From contig WJYM01000008.1 of the NCBI GenBank assembly GCA_009668205.1, forward strand, positions 186,001-250,000: a stretch of DNA of 64,000 bases, written 5' to 3'. Below are positions 37,273 through 45,884 of this stretch, piece by piece. The notes below the pieces were generated by a model. The model was not told where the DNA came from, ran no database searches, and worked only from the letters and a program-made list of their open reading frames with translations. How positions within the stretch are numbered: the first letter of the stretch is position 1; every line of letters starts with the position of its first letter. The translations under genes and the position numbers were made by a program. The stretch is from Enterobacteriaceae bacterium RIT691 (lineage in GTDB: Bacteria; Pseudomonadota; Gammaproteobacteria; Enterobacterales; Enterobacteriaceae).

Positions 37273-37562
37273 TTTTCTCTTCCTTCGCAAGGTCATCAGA
37301 CAGCAGTAACCGGTTCCAGAGTTGTAACCCATAGGCTTTGCCGATGACATTCCGATATCTCGTTAGCGGATTATGTTTCTTGTTTTCTGTGATCGCGGTT
37401 CAGGAGAAGAATGTGTAGAAATGTAACTTACTAATTTTGTGGGGTTTTGTCGCTGATTTGCTGACATGCTGCGCAAACGGGAGAAAAAAATGCATCAAAG
37501 AGTGGGGTAACTGACTGAAAGTAGCTATAATGCGCCCCGCCTCCATGTAGCAATCGAGGCGC

Positions 37563-37657
37563 GGAAGGTCGTCGTCTCCGGTGAGGCGGCTGGACTTCAA
37601 CTCCAGATGGGACCGCCAGCGGCCCCGGGCAGGTTCGACTCCTGTGATCTTCCGCCA
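37563..37657 (+). tRNA. selC: tRNA-Sec (anticodon TCA)
   Basis: A 95-base selenocysteine tRNA. It has an 8-bp acceptor stem (GGAAGGTC/GATCTTCC, with one G-U pair), the elongated D-stem and variable arm, anticodon TCA at 37597-37599, T-loop GGTTCGACTCC, and an encoded CCA end at 37654-37657 as GCCA. It differs from E. coli selC by a few bases. Its 3' end is a well-known integration target, but no integrase gene or duplicated tRNA end is present here. Confidence 0.97.
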
Positions 37658-37913
37658 AAATACTCAATATTTCAATGATATAGAAGAGATTGCATCTAGA
37701 CTAAGCTATCTGGCCAATCAAGTTTTCATCGCGTACATTCAAAAATTGACATTTCCTTCCCTTGATAATACTGTATTTAAATACAGCACTCTCTATCACT
37801 CATTTTTAATCTGCTCCTTTTTTTGAATAATTGCTGGCTGAAGCATTTTTCTCCTCGATTGGTTGTGGTATTTGTTGAATATTGTGACTAATGAAAAATA
37901 GGACGTTTTTATT

Positions 37914-39002
37914 ATGCTAGCTAACCACTTAGCAATTAAAGAACCATCAATTGAATACAAAGATAAGACTCTACATTATCGTGTTGCAAAAATTGTAGGG
38001 GAGCATGTTGATTATACTCTACAAGAAATGATGGCATTGGCATTGAATCGCTTATCGATTGTAAAGGATAGATACCAGATAGTTAGTGTTGACAGCTATG
38101 AAAGTCAGGAAGGAGATGTGCAATTAGCACGCCAGTTCATGAATAATAAGGTTGATAGATGGAGTATTCTTTTTGATGAATTGGTTCGATTTAGTGATGG
38201 AGCAAATAAAAATATTATTACTATTGATGAAAATGCAACGCATTTCCCTATCGCACAATTAGCACCACCAGCTTCAGATGATGGTAAAAGGAGAGAGTTT
38301 TTAGATTCTATTTTACACGTAGCTTTTCTAAAAAATCACGTTGTTCTGATTCAGTCTCCAGTTCTTCGAACCCGCGAGTTAGAAAAATACATTACTTGGC
38401 TATTAAAAACAGCTGGGCTTATTACAATAGGTTCGGTCATGCTTACTGCTGAACTTCCGAAGCAACAACGTGATAAAATAATTAATAATAATACAAAAAA
38501 AATAAAAATTGGTACCCCTTTAGTTGAAGAGTTGGGGAATACTCCATTGGATACAGCTAGACAAATGATTACCTCAGAGGTAATTAGGACTAATCAAGTT
38601 AGAGTTAAACCTAAAGGAAGAGGACTCGACATTTTAAAGGCTCTCCTTACAGAATCAGAAAGAGAGAATTACGGCCTCACAGATGATATTTTATCTGGTG
38701 ACGCTCTTGACAAAGGAAATATAAATATTTCAATCGAGGTCAGCTATAATTATAAAGCGAAAAAGACATCGCAAAGCATACTGAACAACATTAGCCAAGC
38801 ACTAAGACACAGCCATCCTGACGATGTTGAACTCACATTGGATAAAATTGGTAAAATAAAAGGTGACAAGCTAATCATTAGTAAAAAAGTAAAACTTAAA
38901 TTTATTAATGGGATTGTTGAGCCCGAGGAGTTGTATATGAAAATAAGGGAGTGGCTGACTGAGCAGATTAGATTAGGTGAGCTAGATGCTGAAATTGCCT
39001 AG
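37914..39002 (+). CDS. uncharacterised protein, first gene of an AT-rich two-gene module
   Basis: A 362-residue cytosolic protein I cannot assign. It has no signal peptide, membrane helix or catalytic motif that I recognise. The N-terminal half is mixed alpha/beta (HVVLIQSPVLRTRELEKYIT), and the C-terminal half is rich in Lys/Asn/Ile. Base composition is clearly more AT-rich than the core genes around it. It begins 256 bases after selC and overlaps the next gene by 17 bases, so the two products are probably made together. The layout (soluble protein plus small multi-helix membrane protein next to selC) resembles phage-defence modules, but that is inference from context only. Confidence 0.75.
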   Translation: MLANHLAIKEPSIEYKDKTLHYRVAKIVGEHVDYTLQEMMALALNRLSIVKDRYQIVSVDSYESQEGDVQLARQFMNNKVDRWSILFDELVRFSDGANKNIITIDENATHFPIAQLAPPASDDGKRREFLDSILHVAFLKNHVVLIQSPVLRTRELEKYITWLLKTAGLITIGSVMLTAELPKQQRDKIINNNTKKIKIGTPLVEELGNTPLDTARQMITSEVIRTNQVRVKPKGRGLDILKALLTESERENYGLTDDILSGDALDKGNINISIEVSYNYKAKKTSQSILNNISQALRHSHPDDVELTLDKIGKIKGDKLIISKKVKLKFINGIVEPEELYMKIREWLTEQIRLGELDAEIA

Positions 39003-39558
39003 TTTAATAAAAGCTGTTCTTTTTATATCAATTTTTTATGGCGCCTTTTGTTACTTTTCAAAGCCGCAAAGAATTGAAAGTTTGAACAGCTGGTTGCAAC
39101 TCTTGGTTAGTGGGGGAGTCCTGACCCCACTAGCGACTTATGCATGGACATTAAAAGGTCGTTTTGAAAAATCTATTGAAATACAAGACTTATCATCACT
39201 TGAATTGGGTAGACTCAATAACCAAATAACAATATTTATTTTGAAGATATGGCGATTGATGTTTTTCTATGTTTTTTGCGCTTGCATTATAGCCATATTC
39301 AAAATCTTTGATCATAATTTTTTAATTTCAAGAATTCTCGGCTCTCTTTCTTTATCCCTTCTATTTAGCGCAGTTGTTTCAGCTATACAATTAAGAAACT
39401 TTGATGTTTCACTGGCAAATCTAAAGGCATCAATTGCAATAAGAAAAAAAAGAAACGAGGAGAAAAATAAACTACTTACACAGTTAAGCGTGACAAGAGA
39501 TTTAACGGAAGAAGAAAGAAAATATTTTATTACTTTTAACAACGAGCATAAAAAGTAA
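38986..39558 (+). CDS. small four-helix membrane protein of the same module
   Basis: A 190-residue protein with four probable membrane helices (about residues 8-25, 36-54, 84-107 and 116-135) and a long charged C-terminal tail beginning KKRNEEKNKLL. The start codon lies inside the preceding gene (17-base overlap). It was not recognised as a known family. A membrane protein paired with a cytosolic partner could act as a membrane-disrupting effector or as a sensor; no direct evidence. Confidence 0.75.
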   Translation: MLKLPSLIKAVLFISIFYGAFCYFSKPQRIESLNSWLQLLVSGGVLTPLATYAWTLKGRFEKSIEIQDLSSLELGRLNNQITIFILKIWRLMFFYVFCACIIAIFKIFDHNFLISRILGSLSLSLLFSAVVSAIQLRNFDVSLANLKASIAIRKKRNEEKNKLLTQLSVTRDLTEEERKYFITFNNEHKK

Positions 39559-39595
39559 ATCACTTAGATATTCATTTAGTGATTAATGGTCAACT

Positions 39596-39778
39596 TTATA
39601 ATTTACTTTTTATTGTCAATTCCCTTCTACCCAACTCCTTAAACCAATTCCCCAAACTCATCCCTTCAGCCCTCGCAGCAGCCTCAAACTGAGCCTTTAG
39701 CTCAGGTGTAATGCGCATTTGAAAAGTAGGTGCTTTTCCGGACTTTGACTGGTTTTTATCACGTTTGGCAGTTGTCAT
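39596..39778 (-). CDS. ribbon-helix-helix DNA-binding protein (antitoxin-like)
   Basis: A 60-residue basic protein. After a Lys-rich start (MTTAKRDKNQSKSGK) it shows the RHH pattern: a beta strand (TFQMRITPELK), then two helices (AQFEAAARAEGMSLGNWFKEL). Such proteins are Arc/CopG-type repressors or toxin-antitoxin antitoxins. The ATG at 39778 is chosen; an in-frame ATG 18 codons upstream would run through the operator. A palindrome directly upstream fits autoregulation. No partner toxin is adjacent on the same strand. Confidence 0.7.
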   Translation of the reverse strand: MTTAKRDKNQSKSGKAPTFQMRITPELKAQFEAAARAEGMSLGNWFKELGRRELTIKSKL

Positions 39779-39781
39779 GTT

Positions 39782-39823
39782 CGTACCTACAAGAGTAAGG
39801 TTTAACCACTCAGGTACGTACCT
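39782..39823. promoter_or_regulatory. palindromic operator candidate upstream of the RHH gene
   Basis: A perfect 12-base palindrome AGGTACGTACCT (39812-39823), with a further half-site CGTACCT at 39782-39788. Both lie within 45 bases of the RHH start codon and between it and the divergent symE-like gene. Repeated half-sites suit cooperative binding by RHH dimers. Confidence 0.5.
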
Positions 39824-39915
39824 ATGCAGCAAGTCGTCCTGACTTTTAATCGCTCCCGCTCAGTATTCTCAGTACCGAACGAGAGCTAACCGCACCAACT
39901 ATCAAGGAGATGATT

Positions 39916-40206
39916 ATGGCTGGAAAGCATTCTACCTCAGACAGTTCTGTAATCGGAACCTCGCGTCGGTTCATTGTGGGATATCGTCCACGAAGTAAAG
40001 ATCGCACTACCCCGAATCTGGTGATTTGTGGCAAGTGGATGAACGAGGCCGGGTTTACTATCGGGCATCATATTGCGGCCAAAGTGATGGACGGGTGCAT
40101 CGTTCTGGTGGCGGATAGCCCGAAAGAGAAAGGGCTGATTGAGGAACTGCGCGAAGCGAAAAAGGCGCTGGCGGAAATTCAGGAATCCTTGTCCGCTCTC
40201 CACTAA
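39916..40206 (+). CDS. SymE-family type I toxin-like protein
   Basis: A 96-residue member of the SymE family: the AbrB-like core ITLKGxWLxxAGF is recognisable as LVICGKWMNEAGFTIGHHIA, followed by KVMDGCIVLVAD. In E. coli SymE is an SOS-induced, RNA-associated toxin held down by the antisense RNA SymR. An AAGGAG lies 6 bases before the ATG at 39916. I could not identify a SymR-like promoter or a LexA box here, so its regulation is open. Confidence 0.75.
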   Translation: MAGKHSTSDSSVIGTSRRFIVGYRPRSKDRTTPNLVICGKWMNEAGFTIGHHIAAKVMDGCIVLVADSPKEKGLIEELREAKKALAEIQESLSALH

Positions 40207-40449
40207 CTCTTTTCTCTGCCTATTGCGGCAGTTGCATCAGAAATATCGTATTTTCTTAACCGATAGACTTCTCCTTTTCCTTCAGAAGAAGTCTATTTCA
40301 TCATTTTTAAATCGACCATCCAAACCATCAATAGAAAAGCAAATCATATATAAAATAAAAATATATTCAGCCCTTAAAAAGGATCATTCATCACAATTAT
40401 TCTATAAACATGGAGCTACCATATCACTGCATTCATAAGGAGAAGTTAT

Positions 40450-40674
40450 ATGGAAAGATATGCAAACCGTGATGGTGACTCAGGTATTGTAGCTTACGAA
40501 GTAACAGCAGACTCTATTAAGGTTCAATTTAGCGATCGTAAAATCTACGTCTATAATTCTATTCGTCCAGGGACTGCAATTGTCAATGAGATGAAAAGCT
40601 TGGCTACTGCAGGACGAGGACTCAATAGCTATATAAATCGAATAGTCCGTAAAAATTACTACGCAATAGAATAG
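40450..40674 (+). CDS. KTSC-domain-like small protein
   Basis: A 74-residue protein with the KTSC-like pattern: a beta-strand pair (IKVQFSDRKIYVYNS) followed by a helix and GRGLNSYINRIVRKNYYAIE. KTSC domains occur in small proteins of unknown function, often near lysyl-tRNA synthetase fusions or phages. An AAGGAGAAG site precedes the start. It is AT-rich and part of the accessory patch. The upstream 243 bases hold no gene. Confidence 0.6.
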   Translation: MERYANRDGDSGIVAYEVTADSIKVQFSDRKIYVYNSIRPGTAIVNEMKSLATAGRGLNSYINRIVRKNYYAIE

Positions 40675-40725
40675 CAATACCTTCGTATTAATTAAAAAGA
40701 GTGGTGCACATTTAGCATCGCTCTT

Positions 40726-41181
40726 TTAATACATCCCTAAATCCTGCGCCTCATCCGTCAGCGCCTGCATGATGTCGAGACTTTCATGTTCGCGTTTATT
40801 TTTGTACGCCTGTAAGTCTGAGAACAGAATTCTTCGGTGACGGCCGATTTTATGGAAGGGAATACGACCTGCTTCCAGCAATTTCACCAAATGGGGGCGA
40901 GACACGTTCAGAATATTTGCAGCTTTCTGTGTCGTGAGCTCAGCATGCACAGGAACCACCTGAACGGCATTCCCCGCCGCCAGCTCACGAAGAATTTCAG
41001 CAAGCATTTGCATCGCGCTGACGGGTAGCTCGAGGGTATGGCTTTCTTCGTTTTCGCCCATCAGGGCAATACGCTGTGTTCCCCGCCGTGTTGAAAGCCA
41101 GGCTTCAAGCGCCTGCTGCCCGCGCTGGGCCAGTTCGCTCTCTTTGCTGTCCGGAAGGGTCATCGCTATTTTTGTGGTCAT
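40726..41181 (-). CDS. excisionase-like HTH antitoxin without its toxin
   Basis: A 151-residue protein. The C-terminal half is a MerR/Xis-type winged helix (LTTQKAANILNVSRPHLVKLLEAGRIPFHKIGRHRRI), and it ends DIMQALTDEAQDLGMY. Proteins of this type are usually encoded just upstream of a PIN-domain toxin. Here the next frame on this strand is absent and the KTSC-like gene lies in opposite orientation, so the antitoxin appears orphaned. Base composition is closer to the core genome. Confidence 0.75.
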   Translation of the reverse strand: MTTKIAMTLPDSKESELAQRGQQALEAWLSTRRGTQRIALMGENEESHTLELPVSAMQMLAEILRELAAGNAVQVVPVHAELTTQKAANILNVSRPHLVKLLEAGRIPFHKIGRHRRILFSDLQAYKNKREHESLDIMQALTDEAQDLGMY

Positions 41182-41277
41182 GCTTGTAATCTCTTTTCAC
41201 TGCCGTTAATGACAGATTAATCGAAATAAACGAAACACACAACAAACGAAATAATCGAAACGCAGCATCCCGCCGCA

Positions 41278-41312
41278 CAAAAAAATCGGGCCAGCATCCC
41301 GCTGGCCCTTTG
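41278..41312 (-). terminator. terminator after nlpA
   Basis: Read on the minus strand, GGCCAGC/GCTGGCC with a 5-base loop is followed by CGATTTTTTTG. It lies 18 bases past the nlpA stop. Confidence 0.85.
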
Positions 41313-41329
41313 CGCTACAGGTGACTCAC

Positions 41330-42142
41330 TCATTCCCAGCCGGGCACGGCCCCGCCGTTAAAGATTTTTTCTGCCGCTTTGGCCACCTCAGGTGACTGGT
41401 ACGACTGGATAAATTCCTTCACGTTCTCCGCGTCTTTGTTGTCTTCGCGGGTGACGATGATATTCACGTATGGCGAGTTTTTGTCTTCGATAAACACGCC
41501 GTCATGCACCGGCGACAGGCCCAACTGCTGGATGTAGGTGGTGCTGATGATCGCCACGTCCACTTTTGGGTCGTCCAGCACACGTGGTAGCTGTGCGCCT
41601 TCCATTTCCATGATGTTCAGTTTATGCGGGTTATCGCTGATATCCAGCGACGTCGGCAACAAGCCTTTGCCCTGTTTGAGGGTAATCAGCTTTTCTTTTT
41701 GCAGCAGCAACAGCGCGCGGCCCAGGTTGGTTGGGTCGTTCGGGATAGCGACCGTTGCGCCGTCTTTCAGCTCGGAAACCGATTTAATCTTGCGGGAATA
41801 TCCCGCCATCGGGAACACGAAAGTGTTTCCCACTGCCACCAGCTTATAGTTATGCGCTTTGTTGTCCTGTTCCAGGAACGGGCGATGCTGGAACACGTTG
41901 GCATCCAGTTCTCCGGCATTGGTGGCATCGTTGGGCAGCAGAGAACCGCTAAAGCCCACCAGCTCTACATCGAGGCCGTATTTGTCCTTCGCCACTTTTT
42001 TGGCGACTTCAGCAACGTCCTGCTCTGCGCCGTTGATGACGCCCACTTTGATGTGCTTTGCGGTGTCGCTTTTTTGATCGCAGCCCACCAGCATCAGGCC
42101 CGTCAGTGCTATCGCTGCAAAAGCGGAGAGGGATTTTTTCAT
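41330..42142 (-). CDS. nlpA: inner-membrane lipoprotein NlpA (MetQ-like)
   Basis: A 270-residue lipoprotein homologous to the methionine-binding MetQ. The signal peptide ends with lipobox LVGC (Cys21), and the +2 residue is Asp, the Lol-avoidance signal that keeps NlpA in the inner membrane. The body begins HIKVGVINGAEQDVAEVA, as in E. coli NlpA. It probably has an accessory role in methionine uptake. No ABC genes are adjacent. Confidence 0.93.
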   Translation of the reverse strand: MKKSLSAFAAIALTGLMLVGCDQKSDTAKHIKVGVINGAEQDVAEVAKKVAKDKYGLDVELVGFSGSLLPNDATNAGELDANVFQHRPFLEQDNKAHNYKLVAVGNTFVFPMAGYSRKIKSVSELKDGATVAIPNDPTNLGRALLLLQKEKLITLKQGKGLLPTSLDISDNPHKLNIMEMEGAQLPRVLDDPKVDVAIISTTYIQQLGLSPVHDGVFIEDKNSPYVNIIVTREDNKDAENVKEFIQSYQSPEVAKAAEKIFNGGAVPGWE

Positions 42143-42287
42143 GCCAGAGTTCCTTTTAAAACATGCCGTTAAATAAGGTTTTGTGGAATGAAAATGACTA
42201 TAGCGACTTTAACGGGGCGAGGATAAAAACGAAAAGGAATGGATAAGAAGAAAAGGTGATAAAGCGGAAATAATGAGCCTGAGCTTG

Positions 42288-42308
42288 CCCTCTCCCAGAG
42301 GGAGAGGG
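42288..42308. repeat. GC-rich palindromic interspersed repeat
   Basis: A CCCTCTCCC/GGGAGAGGG palindrome with a short loop, just after the stop of the serine hydrolase gene. It is a short member of the family seen at 23216, 33289, 53944 and 62969. Confidence 0.75.
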
Positions 42309-42325
42309 AACTGTCAGGAGTGCTT

Positions 42326-43630
42326 TTATCTGGCGAGCGTGTTCGCAATGGCGTTAAACATCAGCGACGCTTCGAGCGGCTGCGCACTGAAGGACGGCTC
42401 CGCTTTTGGCCAGGTAGACCATTGTACGATCACCAGATTTTCTTTCTGGTTGACCACAACAATCTGCCCGTAAATCCCCAGCGCCCACATTGTGTCCTGG
42501 CTCGCTAAGCCCTGTTTCGGGCTGACGTCTTTGGCGTTTACCGGCACGCTGTTGTTCCACCACTGGTAGCCGTACATGCCGTCCGGGTGCGCGGCAGAAA
42601 CGGATTTATCGGCGGTGTTCCAGGTTCTGGCGTCTTTTACCCAGTTATCCGGCAGCGTTTTTGTGCCGTCCGGCAGTACGCCGTTGTTCATGATAAACAA
42701 GCCGAATTTACCCCAGTCTTCCAGGGTGGCATTGAAGCCGTGCGCGCCGACGTCATGTTTGCCTGGCTCGTAGCTGTGCCATACACCGTCATGCACCATA
42801 CCGTACGGCTGCCAGATTTTTTCCTGTAAGTTCTCAGCCAGAGAGTGGCCGGTGGCTTTCTCCAGCGTGTCACCCAGCAACCATGCGCCGCCGGAGGAGT
42901 AAGACCACGCAACGCCTGGTTTCGCATAGGCAGTACGCTTCGGATCTTTGACCAGCGCATTCACGCAGGCATAGGTGTCTTTGTTGGCCTCACACTGCGT
43001 GAGTTTGGCGAAATCCGATTGTGGGTTGGTGTAATCCTCATTCCACGTCACGCCGGAAGTGTGCTGCATTAACTGGCGAACGGTCACATGTTCCCACGCG
43101 GTGTCTTTCACGTCCGGGTTATATTTGACGATTTCATCGTCCAGCGAGGCGATTTTGCCCTCTTTTACCGCGATGCCAACCAGCGTTGAAACCACCGATT
43201 TCCCGACCGATCGCGAGGTCCACAGCGTCGTTGGCGTGTTGCCGTGGCTGTAATACTGATACGCCACTTTGCCGTCTTTGATCACCATCATCCCGGTCAC
43301 GTCGTTACGCTTGAGGTAATCCTGCAAGGTGTAGCGATGGCCCAGGTAGTCATAAGTCGCCGCGGTCAGGGAACGTGTCATCACCGGGATCGGCTGTGGA
43401 TTGCTGGCTTTGAAAACGTCACCCGCATAGGAACGATAGTCGTTGCGGAAACCAATCACGCGCTGCTGCTGGTTCCAGGTGAGCATGTCTTTGACGTCAG
43501 GCAACGTCGCGTCTGCCGGTGCCGGACAAGCGGTGAGCTGCGGTACGCCACAGTCGTTCGCCGCACTGGCCTGCAGCGTCATGCCAAGGCAAAGTGCCAG
43601 CAGGCTGAGTTGGATGGTGGTCTTGCGCAT
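42326..43630 (-). CDS. exported serine hydrolase, beta-lactamase-fold family
   Basis: A 434-residue protein with a signal peptide (cleavage after ASA, residue 23). It belongs to the class C-like beta-lactamase/6-aminohexanoate hydrolase superfamily. The nucleophile motif is SVGK (Ser141-x-x-Lys144), and YSSGG supplies the Tyr motif about 100 residues later. Four cysteines near the N-terminus and centre could form disulphides. The natural substrate cannot be told, and resistance to beta-lactams should not be assumed from the fold. The start at 43630 places the signal peptide at the N-terminus. Confidence 0.85.
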   Translation of the reverse strand: MRKTTIQLSLLALCLGMTLQASAANDCGVPQLTACPAPADATLPDVKDMLTWNQQQRVIGFRNDYRSYAGDVFKASNPQPIPVMTRSLTAATYDYLGHRYTLQDYLKRNDVTGMMVIKDGKVAYQYYSHGNTPTTLWTSRSVGKSVVSTLVGIAVKEGKIASLDDEIVKYNPDVKDTAWEHVTVRQLMQHTSGVTWNEDYTNPQSDFAKLTQCEANKDTYACVNALVKDPKRTAYAKPGVAWSYSSGGAWLLGDTLEKATGHSLAENLQEKIWQPYGMVHDGVWHSYEPGKHDVGAHGFNATLEDWGKFGLFIMNNGVLPDGTKTLPDNWVKDARTWNTADKSVSAAHPDGMYGYQWWNNSVPVNAKDVSPKQGLASQDTMWALGIYGQIVVVNQKENLVIVQWSTWPKAEPSFSAQPLEASLMFNAIANTLAR

Positions 43631-43732
43631 AATCGTCCCCTTCATCGTTTCGTCTTATCAGATGTTAGGGACGACTTTAGGCGAGATGTCGCGACAGAGG
43701 CAGTCACTAACAGGGGGAATATCCCCCACTCG

Positions 43733-44203
43733 CTACAACCCCAGCGCACTCAACCCAGGATGATCGTCAGGACGCTTGCCCTGCGGCCAGTGAAACAGGC
43801 GCTCGTTCTCTTCGATGGGCACATCGTTGATGCAGGCGTAGCGCTTGCTCATCAGGCCGTCATCGTCAAACGCCCAGTTCTCATTGCCATAGGAGCGGAA
43901 CCAATTGCCACTATCATCGTGCCACTCATAGGCGAAGCGTACCGCGATATGGTTATCGGTGAAGGCCCACAGCTCTTTGATCAGGCGGTATTCCAGCTCG
44001 TTGTGCCATTTGCGTTGCAAAAACGCGACTATTTGCTCGCGCCCATCGATAAATTCACTGCGGTTGCGCCAGCGGCTTTGCGGCGTGTAGGCCAGAGCCA
44101 CTTTATCCGGGTTGCGGCTGTTCCAGCCGTCTTCGGCGGCTCGCACCTTCTGAATGGCGGTTTCAAGGGTAAAAGGGGGAAGCGGTGGACGTTGCTCAGT
44201 CAT
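43733..44203 (-). CDS. DUF1348 / NTF2-like protein
   Basis: A 156-residue cytosolic protein of the DUF1348 family with an NTF2-like cone fold. Typical stretches are [35 protein letters not shown] and [18 protein letters not shown]. It is Trp-rich. Function is unknown. The start at 44203 is the family start; nine upstream codons are open but overlap the intergenic region. It sits downstream of the efflux pump gene on the same strand (86-base gap). Confidence 0.85.
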   Translation of the reverse strand: MTEQRPPLPPFTLETAIQKVRAAEDGWNSRNPDKVALAYTPQSRWRNRSEFIDGREQIVAFLQRKWHNELEYRLIKELWAFTDNHIAVRFAYEWHDDSGNWFRSYGNENWAFDDDGLMSKRYACINDVPIEENERLFHWPQGKRPDDHPGLSALGL

Positions 44204-44289
44204 GGCGGATCTCCGACGGTGGCGGTCCACTCATCCTGGCATAACCACAGAAAAACGAAACCGGGAAGCCGCAACTTCCCGGGTGGAGA

Positions 44290-45789
44290 TTAATGATGCG
44301 ATTTTTTCAGCGGGGATTCGCGCAGGAACCACGACAGCACAAACGCCAGCACCATAATGCAGGCCGCCATCAGGAATGCGGCATGAATGGCGGCACCAAA
44401 AGCGTCGAGATAATCGGTACGCAGCGCCTCCGGCAGATGATGAACCGCCACCGGGTTCATGCCGCGCGGCATCTCTGCGCCTTCCGGCAGCAGTTTGGTC
44501 AGATTCGACTGCAGCACATGGGTAAACACCGCGCCAAACAGCGCCACGCCAATGGAGCCCCCAATCGAACGGAACAGCGTGACGCCTGAGGTTGCCACGC
44601 CATAGAGATTCGGCGCAACGGAGTTCTGCACCGCCAGCACCAGCACCTGCATGACCAGGCCCAGCCCCATCCCCAGCACGCCGGTAAACAGATACAAATG
44701 CCACGTCGGCGAATCAATGGTAATGCGCGTCAGCAGCAGCATGCCGCAGAAGCCTATCAGCGTCCCGAGGATGGGGAACAGGCGATATTTCCCGGTGCGG
44801 CTGATCAGGCGCCCGCTAATGACCGAGGTCACCAGCAGGCCGCCCATCAACGGGATTAACTGCAAGCCAGCCTGCGTTGGGGTCGCCTCTTTCACCACCT
44901 GCAAATAGAGCGGCAGGAAGGTCACCGAGCCAAACAACGACATCCCGATGATAAAGCCAATCAGGCTGCACAACAGGAAGCTGCGGTCGCGGAACAGCGA
45001 CAGCGGGATGATCGGCTCGAACGCCAGACGCTCTTCATAGATAAACCCGGCAATCCCCACCAGGCCGAACGCCAGAATGCACCACAGCTGCGGATCGCTC
45101 CACTCTCGTACGGTGCCACCTTCCGTGGTGAACAGCGTGATGCACAGCAGCGCCATGCTGAGATACAGCGCGCCCAGCCAGTCAATCTGATGCTCGCTGC
45201 GTTTGTTGGTGCTGTGGAACACCGCGCCGATCACCAGGAAAGCAAACAGGCCGAGCGGCAGGTTGATATAAAAAATCCAACGCCATGACGTGTGCTCAAC
45301 GATAAAACCACCGATCAGCGGGCCAATCACCGTGGCAAGGCCAAACACGCCGCCGAACAGCCCCTGATAGCGCCCACGGTCAGCAGGCGGGATCACATCG
45401 GCCACCGCTGCCATGCTGATGACCATCAGGCCACCGCCGCCCAGCCCTTGCAGCGCACGCATCAGCACCAGCTGTGTCATATTCTGCGCCAGCCCGCACA
45501 GGGCGGAGCCCACCAGGAACAGCACAATGGCGATTTGCAGCACGCGCTTGCGGCCAAACAAGTCGCCGAATTTACCGTACAGCGGCACCACGATGGTCGA
45601 CGTCAGGATATAGGCGGTCACCACCCAGGAGAGTTTATCCAGTCCGCCCAGCTCACCGACAATGGTCGGTAGCGCCGTGGAGACAATGGTTTGGTCCAGT
45701 GCCGACAGTAGCATTACCAGCAGCAGTGCGGTGAATAACAGACGGATAGACTTCACGCCCGTTGCCGGAACATGCTGGGATTGAGTCAT
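44290..45789 (-). CDS. MFS multidrug efflux pump, DHA2 (14-TM) family
   Basis: A 499-residue drug:proton antiporter of the EmrB/QacA type. It has 14 predicted helices, motif A GKFGDLFGRKRV in loop 2-3, LDQTIVSTALPTI (motif D1) in TM1, and GPLIGGFIVEHTSWRWIF (motif C region). It is divergent from a TetR gene with a perfect operator-like palindrome between them, so the pump is probably repressed by that TetR and induced by a ligand. Alternative starts 5 codons apart exist; 45789 is preferred. No membrane-fusion partner is encoded nearby. Confidence 0.88.
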   Translation of the reverse strand: MTQSQHVPATGVKSIRLLFTALLLVMLLSALDQTIVSTALPTIVGELGGLDKLSWVVTAYILTSTIVVPLYGKFGDLFGRKRVLQIAIVLFLVGSALCGLAQNMTQLVLMRALQGLGGGGLMVISMAAVADVIPPADRGRYQGLFGGVFGLATVIGPLIGGFIVEHTSWRWIFYINLPLGLFAFLVIGAVFHSTNKRSEHQIDWLGALYLSMALLCITLFTTEGGTVREWSDPQLWCILAFGLVGIAGFIYEERLAFEPIIPLSLFRDRSFLLCSLIGFIIGMSLFGSVTFLPLYLQVVKEATPTQAGLQLIPLMGGLLVTSVISGRLISRTGKYRLFPILGTLIGFCGMLLLTRITIDSPTWHLYLFTGVLGMGLGLVMQVLVLAVQNSVAPNLYGVATSGVTLFRSIGGSIGVALFGAVFTHVLQSNLTKLLPEGAEMPRGMNPVAVHHLPEALRTDYLDAFGAAIHAAFLMAACIMVLAFVLSWFLRESPLKKSHH

Positions 45790-45830
45790 TGTTTTCGACT
45801 CCATAACAGGGCTCACTTGAAATTAATTAA

Positions 45831-45853
45831 CTACACAATTAATATTTGTGTAG
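45831..45853. promoter_or_regulatory. TetR operator palindrome
   Basis: CTACACAA (45831-45838), a 7-base centre, then TTGTGTAG (45846-45853): perfect 8-base arms. It is placed between the divergent efflux pump and TetR genes, the usual site for a TetR-family dimer that controls both. Confidence 0.75.
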
Positions 45854-45884
45854 CTTATCATTCAGGTCAAGAGTTAGCCATCCG

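Noticed and set aside
37563-41200. An integrative element at selC
   Set aside because: I looked for an integrase and for a second copy of the tRNA 3' end between selC and nlpA and saw neither, so the patch is accessory but not a recognisable integrated island.
43244-44293. A 349-codon plus-strand open frame
   Set aside because: It runs across the 5' part of the serine hydrolase gene and the DUF1348 gene on the other strand, both clearly coding.
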